Below, one piece after another: positions 25,614 through 33,618 of a stretch of DNA of 64,000 bases (the stretch's first letter is position 1; each line of letters starts with the position of its first letter). Origin of the DNA: Azospirillum oleiclasticum. GTDB taxonomy: Bacteria > Pseudomonadota > Alphaproteobacteria > Azospirillales > Azospirillaceae. Below the pieces are notes generated by a model. It was not told the origin of the DNA. It searched no databases and saw only the letters and a program-made list of their open reading frames with translations. The stretch spans positions 1 to 64,000 of the forward strand of contig NZ_JABFFR010000002.1 of assembly GCF_013423485.1 (NCBI RefSeq). The letters are read 5' to 3'. The translations under genes and the position numbers were made by a program.

Positions 25614-28600
25614 ATGGCCCGCCGTGGGCTGGCAGCGTGGGTGTGGGTGGGCGCCGCCGGGGTGGCGCTGCTGACTGGTGCCGCGGCGATCGCGGCGCCG
25701 GTGCCCGTGCGCGCCTTCACCCAGCAGAACTACGCCCGCATGGTCTTCGACTGGCCGCAGAAGGTCGAGTTCACCGCGAAGGTCGAGGGCGAGAAGCTCG
25801 TCGTCACCTTCGACCAGCCCATCGAGACCTCGCTTGACCGCGCGGTGCGCAGCGTCAACCGCTTCCTGGCCGGCGGGCGCGTCGGGACGGACGGGCGCAG
25901 CGTGGAGTTCGACCTGCGGCGCCCGGTGACGCTGAAGAGCTTCCGCAGCGGCAACGCCGTCGCCATCGACCTGGTCCCGACGACCGCCGAGGCCGCCGCA
26001 GCAGCGCCAGCGGCGGGGGCACAAACCGCGGCCGCGACGCCCGCACCGGCCCGGTCGGCGGCGGCCCGCGTTTCGGTGCGCGCCGCCGACCATCCGAATT
26101 ACACGCGCATCGTCTTCGACTGGCCGGCCGGTGCCGAATACCGGGTGCAGCGCGACGGCGCCGCCGTCACCGTGCTGTTCGACCGCCCCGGCGATCTCGA
26201 CGCGGCGCAGGCGGAGCGGGCGAAGCTGCGCAACGTCCAGAACATCGAAAGCTATCGGCAGCCCAACGGCGCGTTGGCGATCACCTTCGCCGCCCCGCAG
26301 GATGCCGACATCCGAGACTTCAAGAACGGCAAGTCGGTCGTCATCGACGTTCAGAACGCCGGCACCCGCAAGGCGCCCGAGGCAGCGACCGCCGCCGCCC
26401 AGACCCCGGAACCGAAGCCCGCCACGCCTTCCGCCACGCCTTCCGCCCCGACATCCGCCCCGACATCCGCCGCTCAAGCCCCCGCCTCCGCCCAACCGGC
26501 GCCGGCGAACGCGTCGCCCCCGGCCGCCCCGCGGCAGGCTCCGGCCCCGACGCCCGCGTCGACCCCTTCGGGCCCCGCGGTCGCGGCGGCGAACGCGCCG
26601 ACCGCAGCGGTGGCGGCACCGGCGGCCAGCCCGGCGGCGCCGTCGCCGGTCGTGGCGACGGGGCCGGCCATCGTCTTCGATCCGGGCGGCCCGTCCTCGA
26701 TGGCCGTGTTCGCGCGCGCCGGGCATCTCTACATGGTCTTCGACAAGAGCCTGCCGATCGGCGCCGGCAAGGTGAACGGCCCGAACGCGGAACTGGTCGG
26801 CGGGGTGGAGCCGGTGCCGGCGACCGGCGGCAGCGCCTTCCGCACGCGTGTCGGCCCCTTCGTGTGGCCGAAGATCGAGCGGCAGGGCACGGTGTGGCGG
26901 ATCACCCCCTCCACCCGCCTCGTCAACGCCGGTCCGCAGGAGCTGCGGGTGGAGCCGGACCCCGCCTTCCTGATGGGCGCACGTCTGCTGGTGCGGGCGA
27001 ACGACGCCAACGCGGTGGTGCAACTGTCCGACCCCGACGTCGGCGACCGGCTGATGGTGGCGCCCCTGCCCACCGCCGGCCAGGCGGTGAGTGAGCCGCG
27101 CCGCTTTCCGGACGCCGAGCTTCTGCCCGCCTTCCAGGGCGTCGTCGTGCGTCCGCTGAACGACGATCTGGCGGTGCGCCCGGTGCGCGAGGGGCTGGAG
27201 ATCGGTGCGCCGGGCGGGCTGCACCTGTCGCCGCTGGCCGACACCGGGCTGCGCCCGCCGGGCTCCCAGCCGCCGGCCCAGACCGCCGCTGCGGGTCCGG
27301 CCGGGCCTGCCGCCGGGCAGCGGCCGACCCGGCGCATCTACGAGCTGGACGCTTGGCAGCACGGCGGCGCCGAACACTACACCGATGCCCGCCAGCAGCT
27401 CCAGATGGCCGCGGCCGAGGCTCCCGACGACCTGCGCGCCAAGGCGCAGCTCGACCTTGCCAAATTCTATCTGGCGAACGGCTTCGGGCCGGAGACGCTG
27501 GGCATGCTGGAGGTGGTGCAGGGCACCCAGACGGGCGACCTGGAAGCGTGGCCGGAGTTCCGCGCCCTGCGCGGGGCCGCCCGCGTCCTGGCCGGCGACG
27601 GCGACGGCGCACTGGAGGACTTGAAGCTGCCGGCCTTTGCCAACAACCCGGAAATCGGCGTGTGGCGCGCGGCCGTGGCGGCGCAGAAGGGCGACTGGCC
27701 GGCGGCGGCGGCCGGCTTCAAGGCGGGCAACGCCTACCTCGCCACCTACCCGGAGCCGGTGCTGTCGCGGCTGGCGCTGCTGGCGGCGGAAGCGGCGCTG
27801 AAGACCGGCGACACCGCCAGCGCCCAGCGCCTCATCGACCGGGTGCTCGCCCGCGGCGGCGTGGATGCCGAGGATCGCGCCGACGTGCAGTATCTGCGCG
27901 GCGAACTCTACCGGCAGTTGGGCGAGCCAGACCGCGCGATCGAGCAGTTGAAGACCGCCTACGAGGGGCTCGACCGCTTCTACCGGGCCAAGGCCGGGCT
28001 GGCGCTGACCGATCTGGAACTGGCCGAGAACCGTATCTCCCCCGCCGCGGCGGTGGAGCGGCTGTCCGGCCTCACCTACGCGTGGCGTGGCGACGATCTG
28101 GAGTTGGCGATCCGCCAGAAGTTGGGCGAGTCGCTGCTGGCCGGCGGCCAGTACGCCGACGGGCTGAACTCCATGAAGGAGACGGCGGCCATCGTCGCCG
28201 ACACGCCGAAGGCGGAGGAGATCACCCGCAAGATGCAGCAGAGCTTCGCCGACCTGTACAAGGACGGTGCGGCCAAGCTGCCGACCCTCGACGCGCTGAA
28301 GCTTTACGACCAGTTCCGCGAGCTCACCCCGCCCGGCCCGGAGGGGGACGAGGTGATCCGCCAGCTCGCCGAGCGTCTGGTGACGATCGATATGCTCGGC
28401 CGCGCCGCCGACCTCTACGAGCATCAGGTGCAGTACCGCTCGGCGGGCGAGGAGAAGGCCCGCCTCGGCACGAGGCTGGCGTCGCTCCGCCTGCTCGACC
28501 AGAAGTCGCAGGACGCCATCCGCGCGCTGGAGATGTCCAACGTCCCCGGCATTCCGGCCGACCTCGCCCGCGAACGCCGCCTGATGCAGGCCAAGGCGCT

Positions 28601-29048
28601 GGCCGAACTCGGCCGCGGAGACGAGGCGTTGCAGCTTCTGGCGGAGGACGACAGCCGCCCCGCCGACCTGCTGCGGGTGGACATCGCTTGGCGCGGGCAG
28701 AAGTGGGAACAGGCGGCCGTGGCGCTCGGCAAGGTCATCGGCGCGCCGCCCGCCCCGGAGGCGAAGCTCGAGCCCGCCGCCTCCCAGCTCGTGCTCAACC
28801 GGGCGGTGGCGCTGGCGCTGGCCGGCGACGGCACCGGGCTGAACACGCTGCGCAAGGATTTCGGTGGTGCCATGGCGAAGGGGCCCGACGCCGACGCTTT
28901 CCGCATCCTGACCCGGCCGGAACAGGCCACGGGGTTGATCGACGTGAACACCATCCGTTCGCGCGTCGCAGAGGTGGACGTGTTCAAGAACTTCCTCAAG
29001 GGCTACCGCACCCGGCAGGCGCAGGCACCCGCACCCGTGATGAACTGA
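25614..29048 (+). CDS. Large exported TPR protein with N-terminal AMIN-like repeats
   Basis: A 1144-aa protein. I prefer the ATG at 25614 to a GTG at 25605; both are coupled to the preceding stop. A signal peptide (about 1-29) is followed by two AMIN-like units, each with a [N/Y]-A/T-R-[M/I]-V-F-D-W-P core (near residues 40 and 163). A ~110-residue Ala/Pro-rich linker, a beta domain (~345-560) and then TPR-like helices to the C-terminus follow. Large TPR proteins occur at this place in Azospirillum-like flagellar loci. AMIN domains bind the cell wall, so a periplasmic scaffold for the motor is plausible but inferred. Confidence 0.78.
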   Translation: MARRGLAAWVWVGAAGVALLTGAAAIAAPVPVRAFTQQNYARMVFDWPQKVEFTAKVEGEKLVVTFDQPIETSLDRAVRSVNRFLAGGRVGTDGRSVEFDLRRPVTLKSFRSGNAVAIDLVPTTAEAAAAAPAAGAQTAAATPAPARSAAARVSVRAADHPNYTRIVFDWPAGAEYRVQRDGAAVTVLFDRPGDLDAAQAERAKLRNVQNIESYRQPNGALAITFAAPQDADIRDFKNGKSVVIDVQNAGTRKAPEAATAAAQTPEPKPATPSATPSAPTSAPTSAAQAPASAQPAPANASPPAAPRQAPAPTPASTPSGPAVAAANAPTAAVAAPAASPAAPSPVVATGPAIVFDPGGPSSMAVFARAGHLYMVFDKSLPIGAGKVNGPNAELVGGVEPVPATGGSAFRTRVGPFVWPKIERQGTVWRITPSTRLVNAGPQELRVEPDPAFLMGARLLVRANDANAVVQLSDPDVGDRLMVAPLPTAGQAVSEPRRFPDAELLPAFQGVVVRPLNDDLAVRPVREGLEIGAPGGLHLSPLADTGLRPPGSQPPAQTAAAGPAGPAAGQRPTRRIYELDAWQHGGAEHYTDARQQLQMAAAEAPDDLRAKAQLDLAKFYLANGFGPETLGMLEVVQGTQTGDLEAWPEFRALRGAARVLAGDGDGALEDLKLPAFANNPEIGVWRAAVAAQKGDWPAAAAGFKAGNAYLATYPEPVLSRLALLAAEAALKTGDTASAQRLIDRVLARGGVDAEDRADVQYLRGELYRQLGEPDRAIEQLKTAYEGLDRFYRAKAGLALTDLELAENRISPAAAVERLSGLTYAWRGDDLELAIRQKLGESLLAGGQYADGLNSMKETAAIVADTPKAEEITRKMQQSFADLYKDGAAKLPTLDALKLYDQFRELTPPGPEGDEVIRQLAERLVTIDMLGRAADLYEHQVQYRSAGEEKARLGTRLASLRLLDQKSQDAIRALEMSNVPGIPADLARERRLMQAKALAELGRGDEALQLLAEDDSRPADLLRVDIAWRGQKWEQAAVALGKVIGAPPAPEAKLEPAASQLVLNRAVALALAGDGTGLNTLRKDFGGAMAKGPDADAFRILTRPEQATGLIDVNTIRSRVAEVDVFKNFLKGYRTRQAQAPAPVMN

Positions 29049-29153
29049 CCGGTTCCGCGGACGCCCGCTCGCACCTGCCATGCGCCGGTGCCGGTTGGCA
29101 GGGCGGAGGGTTGGGGCCTAGATGGTCGGATCGACGTGGAGATCCGCCCGACC

Positions 29154-30074
29154 ATGACGACGTCCGCCACCACCGTTCCGTCCCGTCCCGCCGGCCCGAG
29201 CCTGCGCGCGAGCCTGCTTCTGCTCGCCGCGGTGGTGACGCTGTGGGGGGCGCACTGGCCGATCATGAAGGTGGGGCTGGCCCATGTCGGGCCGCTCTGG
29301 TTCAACGCCCTGCGCTTCCTCACCGGCGGCCTGTCGCTGTTCCTGGTGGTGGCGCTGCTCGGCCGGCTGCGCGTGCCACCGCGGCGGGACTGGCCGCTGC
29401 TGCTGTCCGTCGGGCTGGGCCAAATGATGCTGTTCGGCGTGCTGGTCATGTACGCGCTGCGCCACGTGCCGGCGGGGCGCTCGGCGGTGCTGGCCTACAC
29501 CACCACCCTGTGGGTAACGCCCCTGTCGGTGCTGATCCTGGGGGAAACGGTGTCGCGCCGCAAGGTGGTGGGCACGGTGCTCGGGCTGGCCGGCATCGCC
29601 GTGCTTTTCAACCCGCTGACGCTGGACTGGAGTGACCGCGCCGTGGTGGTCGGCAACCTGATCCTGCTGGTGGCGGCGTTGGTGTGGGCGCTGTGCATCC
29701 TGCACATCCGCGCGTACCGCGGCCTCTCCTCCACCCTGGAGCTCGCACCCTGGCAGATGCTGCTGGCGGCGGTGCCGGTGACCGGGGCCGCCCTGTGGAT
29801 CGAGGGGCCGCATCCGGGCGACGGCACCCTGACCTTCTTCCTGGTCGCCGCCTACGCCGGGCCGCTCGCCACCGGCTTCTGCTTCTGGGCCGTCAACCAG
29901 CTCACCGCCCGCCTGCCGGCGGCCACCTTCTCCAACGCCATGCTGGCGGTGCCGATGTCGGGCATCCTGTTCAGCGCCGCCGCACTCGGCGATCTGCCCA
30001 GCGGCCCGGTGCTGCTGGGCATGGCGATCATCCTGGCGGGAATGGCGACGGTGGTCGCGGCGGAGCGGCGGTAG
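29154..30074 (+). CDS. EamA/DMT-family transporter
   Basis: A 306-aa inner-membrane protein with about ten hydrophobic helices in two EamA repeats. The first starts V-V-T-L-W-G-A-H-W-P-I-M-K, the second L-I-L-L-V-A-A-L-V-W-A-L. The start at 29154 drops a 22-residue non-hydrophobic upstream frame. Members export amino acids or metabolites; the substrate cannot be assigned. It sits inside the flagellar island but shares no function with it. Confidence 0.9.
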   Translation: MTTSATTVPSRPAGPSLRASLLLLAAVVTLWGAHWPIMKVGLAHVGPLWFNALRFLTGGLSLFLVVALLGRLRVPPRRDWPLLLSVGLGQMMLFGVLVMYALRHVPAGRSAVLAYTTTLWVTPLSVLILGETVSRRKVVGTVLGLAGIAVLFNPLTLDWSDRAVVVGNLILLVAALVWALCILHIRAYRGLSSTLELAPWQMLLAAVPVTGAALWIEGPHPGDGTLTFFLVAAYAGPLATGFCFWAVNQLTARLPAATFSNAMLAVPMSGILFSAAALGDLPSGPVLLGMAIILAGMATVVAAERR

Positions 30075-30099
30075 CCCGGCACGGGGGCGTTCGCCCGGT

Positions 30100-30738
30100 T
30101 CAGGGCTTCGGCCGCAGCACGCAGGTGACCACGCGGACCGGGCGTCCGGCAACCTCCCCTTCTCCCACGCTGAATCCTGGCGTGCCCTGCCGGCATTCCT
30201 CATGGCCCGGCAGCGACACGACGAGGCTTGGAAGATCACTGGCGCGCAGGTTGGTGAGCAGCGGGTCGGCGCCGGTGACCACCACCTGCGTTCCGACGCT
30301 CACCGTCGCACCCTTGGGCTCCGACCGGATCAGGTATCCCGGCAACGGCGCGAGGGGCGCCGGGTGGGTGTGGGTGACAGGCTTGCCCGGCAGGGACGCC
30401 GCCGCCCCCAGCGTGCTGCCGGCGGCGACCGCCCCGCCCGGATTCCGATTCGCCATCAACGCGCCCAGCAGTGCCCCCGAATAGGCCTGCGCGCTGTTGT
30501 CCGGCGAGGCGCCGGGCACGGCCGGCGGGAAGGGCACGGCTTCGACGGTCACGTCCCGTTCGTTGTCGATCCGGCCGTCGCCGGTCAGGACCGGCTTGCC
30601 GTCCGGGCCGATCGACCGCAGGGCGAAGGCGGGCGGCGGCCCTTCCGTTGTCAGCTGGTCCGGGGCTGTCGTGCACGCCGTCAGCGCGAGCGAGGCGACC
30701 GCCGCGAGAAGAAGAGGTCCGATCGGCGGCCGGGCCAT
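30100..30738 (-). CDS. Putative lipoprotein downstream of fliP
   Basis: A 212-aa protein with a lipoprotein signal: start at 30738 (M-A-R-P-P-I-G), hydrophobic core and lipobox L-T-A-C-T (Cys ~22). A glycine/alanine segment (Y-S-G-A-L-L-G-A-L-M-A-N-R-N) in the middle resembles a glycine-zipper, and a C-terminal PEGA-like beta stretch (I-R-S-E-P-K-G-A-T-V-S-V) follows. It lies 63 nt after fliP in the same direction. The family is not recognised with confidence. Confidence 0.7.
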   Translation of the reverse strand: MARPPIGPLLLAAVASLALTACTTAPDQLTTEGPPPAFALRSIGPDGKPVLTGDGRIDNERDVTVEAVPFPPAVPGASPDNSAQAYSGALLGALMANRNPGGAVAAGSTLGAAASLPGKPVTHTHPAPLAPLPGYLIRSEPKGATVSVGTQVVVTGADPLLTNLRASDLPSLVVSLPGHEECRQGTPGFSVGEGEVAGRPVRVVTCVLRPKP

Positions 30739-30801
30739 CGCTTGCTCCACCCTGTGTTCTTGTTCGACCGGCGCCGGGAGGAACCCCGCCGCGCGGCGCT
30801 G

Positions 30802-31578
30802 TCAAAGCGTCCCGAAGCTGCGCGCCAGCGAGCCGGCGATCAAGTACCAGCCGTCCACCAGGACGAAGAAAATGATCTTGAAGGGAATCGCCACCAGGGT
30901 GGGCGGCAGCATCATCATGCCCATCGACATCAGGATCGACGACACCACCATGTCGATGATCAGGAAGGGCAGGAAGAGCAGGAAGCCGATCTCGAACGCC
31001 CGCTTGATCTCGGAGATCATGAAGGCCGGCACCAGCACGTGGAGCGGCGTGTCCGCGGGGGTGGCGACGTTCTCGATGCGGCCCATGTCCATGAACAGCC
31101 GCAGTTCCTTCTCGTGGGTGTGCTTCAGCATGAAGTCGCGGAAGGGGGCGATGGCGCGGCGGAAGGCCTCCACCTCGTCGATCTGTTCGGCGATCAGCGG
31201 CTGGATGCCCTGCGTGTAGGAGCGCTCCAGCACCGGGGCCATGATGAAGAAGGTGAGGAACAGCGCCAGGCTGACCATCACCTGGTTGGGCGGCACCTGC
31301 TGCACGCCGAGTGCGGAGCGCAGGAAGGACAGCACGATGACGATCCGGGTGAAGGACGTCATCATGATCAGGATGGACGGAGCGAGCGTCAGCACCGTCA
31401 GCAGGCCCACGAGCTGGACGATGCGGCCGGTGGTCGACCCGCCGGCGTCCCCCAGGTCGAAGGTCATGCTCTGCGCCAGCGCCGGCCCGGCCCACAGCGC
31501 CAGCCCGATGGCGCTCGCCAGCGCCATCGGCAGGCCGAGCGCCACCCGGCGGAGAAGGGTGCGAAGCATCGGCCTCAC
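30802..31578 (-). CDS. fliP: Flagellar type III export gate protein FliP
   Basis: A 258-aa membrane protein of the flagellar export gate. It has a cleavable signal (ending G-P-A-L-A-Q), then the FliP core: L-T-L-A-P-S-I-L-I-M-M-T-S-F-T-R-I, L-R-S-A-L-G-V-Q-Q and the C-terminal G-M-M-M-L-P-P with K-I-I-F-F-V-L-V-D-G-W. It overlaps fliO by 4 nt. A start nine bases later (31569) is possible. FliQ and FliR are not in this window. Confidence 0.96.
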   Translation of the reverse strand: MRPMLRTLLRRVALGLPMALASAIGLALWAGPALAQSMTFDLGDAGGSTTGRIVQLVGLLTVLTLAPSILIMMTSFTRIVIVLSFLRSALGVQQVPPNQVMVSLALFLTFFIMAPVLERSYTQGIQPLIAEQIDEVEAFRRAIAPFRDFMLKHTHEKELRLFMDMGRIENVATPADTPLHVLVPAFMISEIKRAFEIGFLLFLPFLIIDMVVSSILMSMGMMMLPPTLVAIPFKIIFFVLVDGWYLIAGSLARSFGTL

Positions 31579-31886
31579 GGCGCCGTCTCCGCCCGCGCCG
31601 CGGCGGCGACCGCGTCCTTGAAGCCGCTGCGGATGCCGCTCTCGATCACATGGTCGCCGTTGGTGCCGAGCAGGATCAGATGTTCCACATCATCACGGCG
31701 GAGCAGGACGAGGCGGCGGCGGGTGTCGAGCGGCGTCACCTCGACGATGGAGACGCGGCGCTGGCGCGGGTTGCCGGGCATGGCGTGACCGAAGCCCAGC
31801 CGCCGGAAGATCACGGCGACGATCCCGATCAGCGCCAGCACGAACATCAACGCGAAGGCGAAGGTGAGGTATTGCTGGAGATCCAT
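31575..31886 (-). CDS. fliO: Flagellar biosynthesis protein FliO
   Basis: A 103-aa protein with one N-terminal membrane helix (about 8-28, F-A-L-M-F-V-L-A-L-I-G) and a small cytoplasmic domain with V-T-P-L-D-T-R-R-R-L-V-L-L-R-R-D and H-L-I-L-L-G, the FliO signature. FliO helps assemble the FliP ring, and the 4-nt overlap with fliP supports the call. Confidence 0.92.
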   Translation of the reverse strand: MDLQQYLTFAFALMFVLALIGIVAVIFRRLGFGHAMPGNPRQRRVSIVEVTPLDTRRRLVLLRRDDVEHLILLGTNGDHVIESGIRSGFKDAVAAAARAETAP

Positions 31887-31892
31887 GTGCGC

Positions 31893-32276
31893 TCAGGGCT
31901 GCCCGTCGTAGGGGTCGGTGCCGGGGACGGGTTCCGGGACCGGGTCGCCGGTCACGATCGGGCGGCCATAGGCGGCGGCGGCGCGCTGGCGCGCCGTGTG
32001 GGGGTCGTTGCGGCCCTCGGCGGCGGCGGCGAGCGTGTCGCGCTGCCGGGTCAGCGCACCGGTGAGGCCGTCGAGCGCCGCCAGCATCTGTTCCAGCGCC
32101 TTGAGCTGCCCGCGGGCCGGTGCCGGGGGCAGGGCGGACGCCGCGGCGCAGAGCTCCGCAACACGGGCGTCGAGCCCGGCGAGATCGACGCGGGCGCCGG
32201 CGTCCGCCTGCACCCGCGCGCCCTCCAGCACCGCCGTCACCGCGGCGATGCCGCGGGTCACCTCCTCGGGCGTCAT
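31893..32276 (-). CDS. Hypothetical helical protein of the fliO-fliP operon
   Basis: A 127-aa, almost fully helical, soluble protein (M-T-P-E-E-V-T-R-G-I-A-A-V-T, later L-K-A-L-E-Q-M-L-A-A-L-D-G-L) with a proline-rich tail. The start at 32276 overlaps the flhB-like stop by 4 nt and its stop is 6 nt before fliO, so it is part of the flagellar operon. The size and fold would suit a FlgN-like export chaperone, but I see no diagnostic motif. Confidence 0.72.
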   Translation of the reverse strand: MTPEEVTRGIAAVTAVLEGARVQADAGARVDLAGLDARVAELCAAASALPPAPARGQLKALEQMLAALDGLTGALTRQRDTLAAAAEGRNDPHTARQRAAAAYGRPIVTGDPVPEPVPGTDPYDGQP

Positions 32277-32644
32277 TCCGGATCTCCCAGGGCGGGTAGG
32301 GGCGGGGGCAGCGTGCCGTTGGCGCGGTAGACGTGGGCGAGGATCTCGGCGACCGCGACGATCGCCTCCACCGGGATTTCGCTGTCCAGCTCGATCGCCG
32401 ACAGGATCTCCACCAGATCGGAGTCCTCGCGTACCTTCACTCCGTTGGCGAAGGCCAGCTCCAGGATCTGTTCGGCCAGCGTGCCGCGGCCGGTGGCGAC
32501 CACCTTCGGCAGGGCCTGCCTGCCCTGTTCGTACTTGAGCGCGACCGCCACGGGGCGTTGCGGCTTCGGCCTTTGGTGCGGGGGCGGGGCGGGCAAGGCG
32601 GTGTCCGGATCCGGGGCCAGAATGTGCGGCCATCCTGTCGTCAT
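32273..32644 (-). CDS. FlhB C-terminal-domain-like export switch protein
   Basis: A 123-aa protein matching only the cytoplasmic domain of FlhB/EscU: V-A-V-A-L-K-Y-E, P-K-V-V-A-T-G, A-F-A-N-G-V-K-V-R-E-D and L-D-S-E-I-P-V-E-A-I. The autocleaving N-P-T-H motif that normally precedes V-A-L-K-Y is absent, replaced by Q-R-P, and there are no membrane helices; residues 1-35 are proline-rich. FlhB-like fragments of this sort (FhlX/YlqH type) can partly replace the FlhB C-domain. It leads the flhB-like, hypothetical, fliO, fliP operon. Confidence 0.85.
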   Translation of the reverse strand: MTTGWPHILAPDPDTALPAPPPHQRPKPQRPVAVALKYEQGRQALPKVVATGRGTLAEQILELAFANGVKVREDSDLVEILSAIELDSEIPVEAIVAVAEILAHVYRANGTLPPPLPALGDPE

Positions 32645-32774
32645 ATGCTTAATGAATGCTGAAAGCCGTGTTGCGCGGCTGGTGGGCCTGCCGGCCGATT
32701 TCCTCTTGCCGGTCCCGCTCCCGCCACGCCACATCTCGGGAGCCGACGCTACGCCGGAGCCAAGGAGCACCCCC

Positions 32775-33491
32775 ATGACCCCCGAGGAACGCACCCTCCT
32801 CACCGACCTCTTCGAACGCCTGCGGCAGGCGGAGACGGGGCCGCGCGATGCGGACGCCGAGCGGCTGATCCGCGACTCCATCCAGGCGCAGCCGGGCGCC
32901 CCCTATTACCTGGCCCAGACGGTTCTGGTGCAGCAGCACGCCCTGACCGCGGCGCAGGCGCGCATCGAGGAGCTGGAGCGGCAGCTCCGCGACGCCGCGC
33001 CGGCACCGCAGGGCGGCGGCAGCTTCCTCGGCGGTCTGCTCGGCGGTGGGCGCAGCCCGTGGGGTGGCGGCGCGGCGCGCCCGGCGGCACCGCCCCCGCA
33101 GCCCGCGCCGCAGCCGCAGCGCGGCCCGTGGGGGGCACCATCCGGCGGCTACGGCCCGCAAGGCTACGGCGTGCCGCCCTACGCGCCGGCCCCGGTGGCC
33201 TATGCGCCGCCGCGCGGCGGCGGGTTCCTCAGCGGCGCCATGCAGACGGCGGCGGGCGTGGCCGGTGGCATGCTGGCGGCGTCCGCCATCTCGTCGTTGC
33301 TGCACGACAGCCCCGGCCCCTTCGGTGAGGCGCTGGCCGCCGAGCCCGCCCATCACACCGCCGACCCGGGAGCCCACCCCACGGCCGACGATCCGGCCCA
33401 GGACGACGCCGGTTACCAGGAGGCGGATTACCAGACCGACGACGTTCCGGACGACGCGGGCGGTGATTCCGGCGGCGACGGCTGGATCTGA
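32775..33491 (+). CDS. DUF2076 domain protein
   Basis: A 238-aa protein starting M-T-P-E-E-R-T-L-L-T-D-L-F-E-R-L with Q-P-G-A-P-Y-Y-L-A-Q and a helical region to residue ~75, the DUF2076 signature. A Gly/Pro-rich linker follows, then a short hydrophobic segment (~155-175, G-V-A-G-G-M-L-A-A-S-A-I-S-S-L) and an acidic tail rich in D-D-A-G. DUF2076 proteins are periplasmic ligand-binding candidates of unknown role. It is divergent from the flagellar export operon. Confidence 0.85.
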   Translation: MTPEERTLLTDLFERLRQAETGPRDADAERLIRDSIQAQPGAPYYLAQTVLVQQHALTAAQARIEELERQLRDAAPAPQGGGSFLGGLLGGGRSPWGGGAARPAAPPPQPAPQPQRGPWGAPSGGYGPQGYGVPPYAPAPVAYAPPRGGGFLSGAMQTAAGVAGGMLAASAISSLLHDSPGPFGEALAAEPAHHTADPGAHPTADDPAQDDAGYQEADYQTDDVPDDAGGDSGGDGWI

Positions 33492-33618
33492 ACGTGGGCG
33501 ACACTCTGAACCACTTGTAATCCGGCGGACAGGCGGCGGTGAGGGGGCGGGGCCTATCTAGGAGGGGAGGCCGGGCGATGGACCCGGCCAAACTTTCCCG
33601 ATACGGAGTTCCGCTCCC

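Noticed and set aside
25512-29081. 1189-codon minus-strand open frame
   Set aside because: Shadow of the TPR protein; Arg/Gly/Leu repeats and no start or motif of its own.
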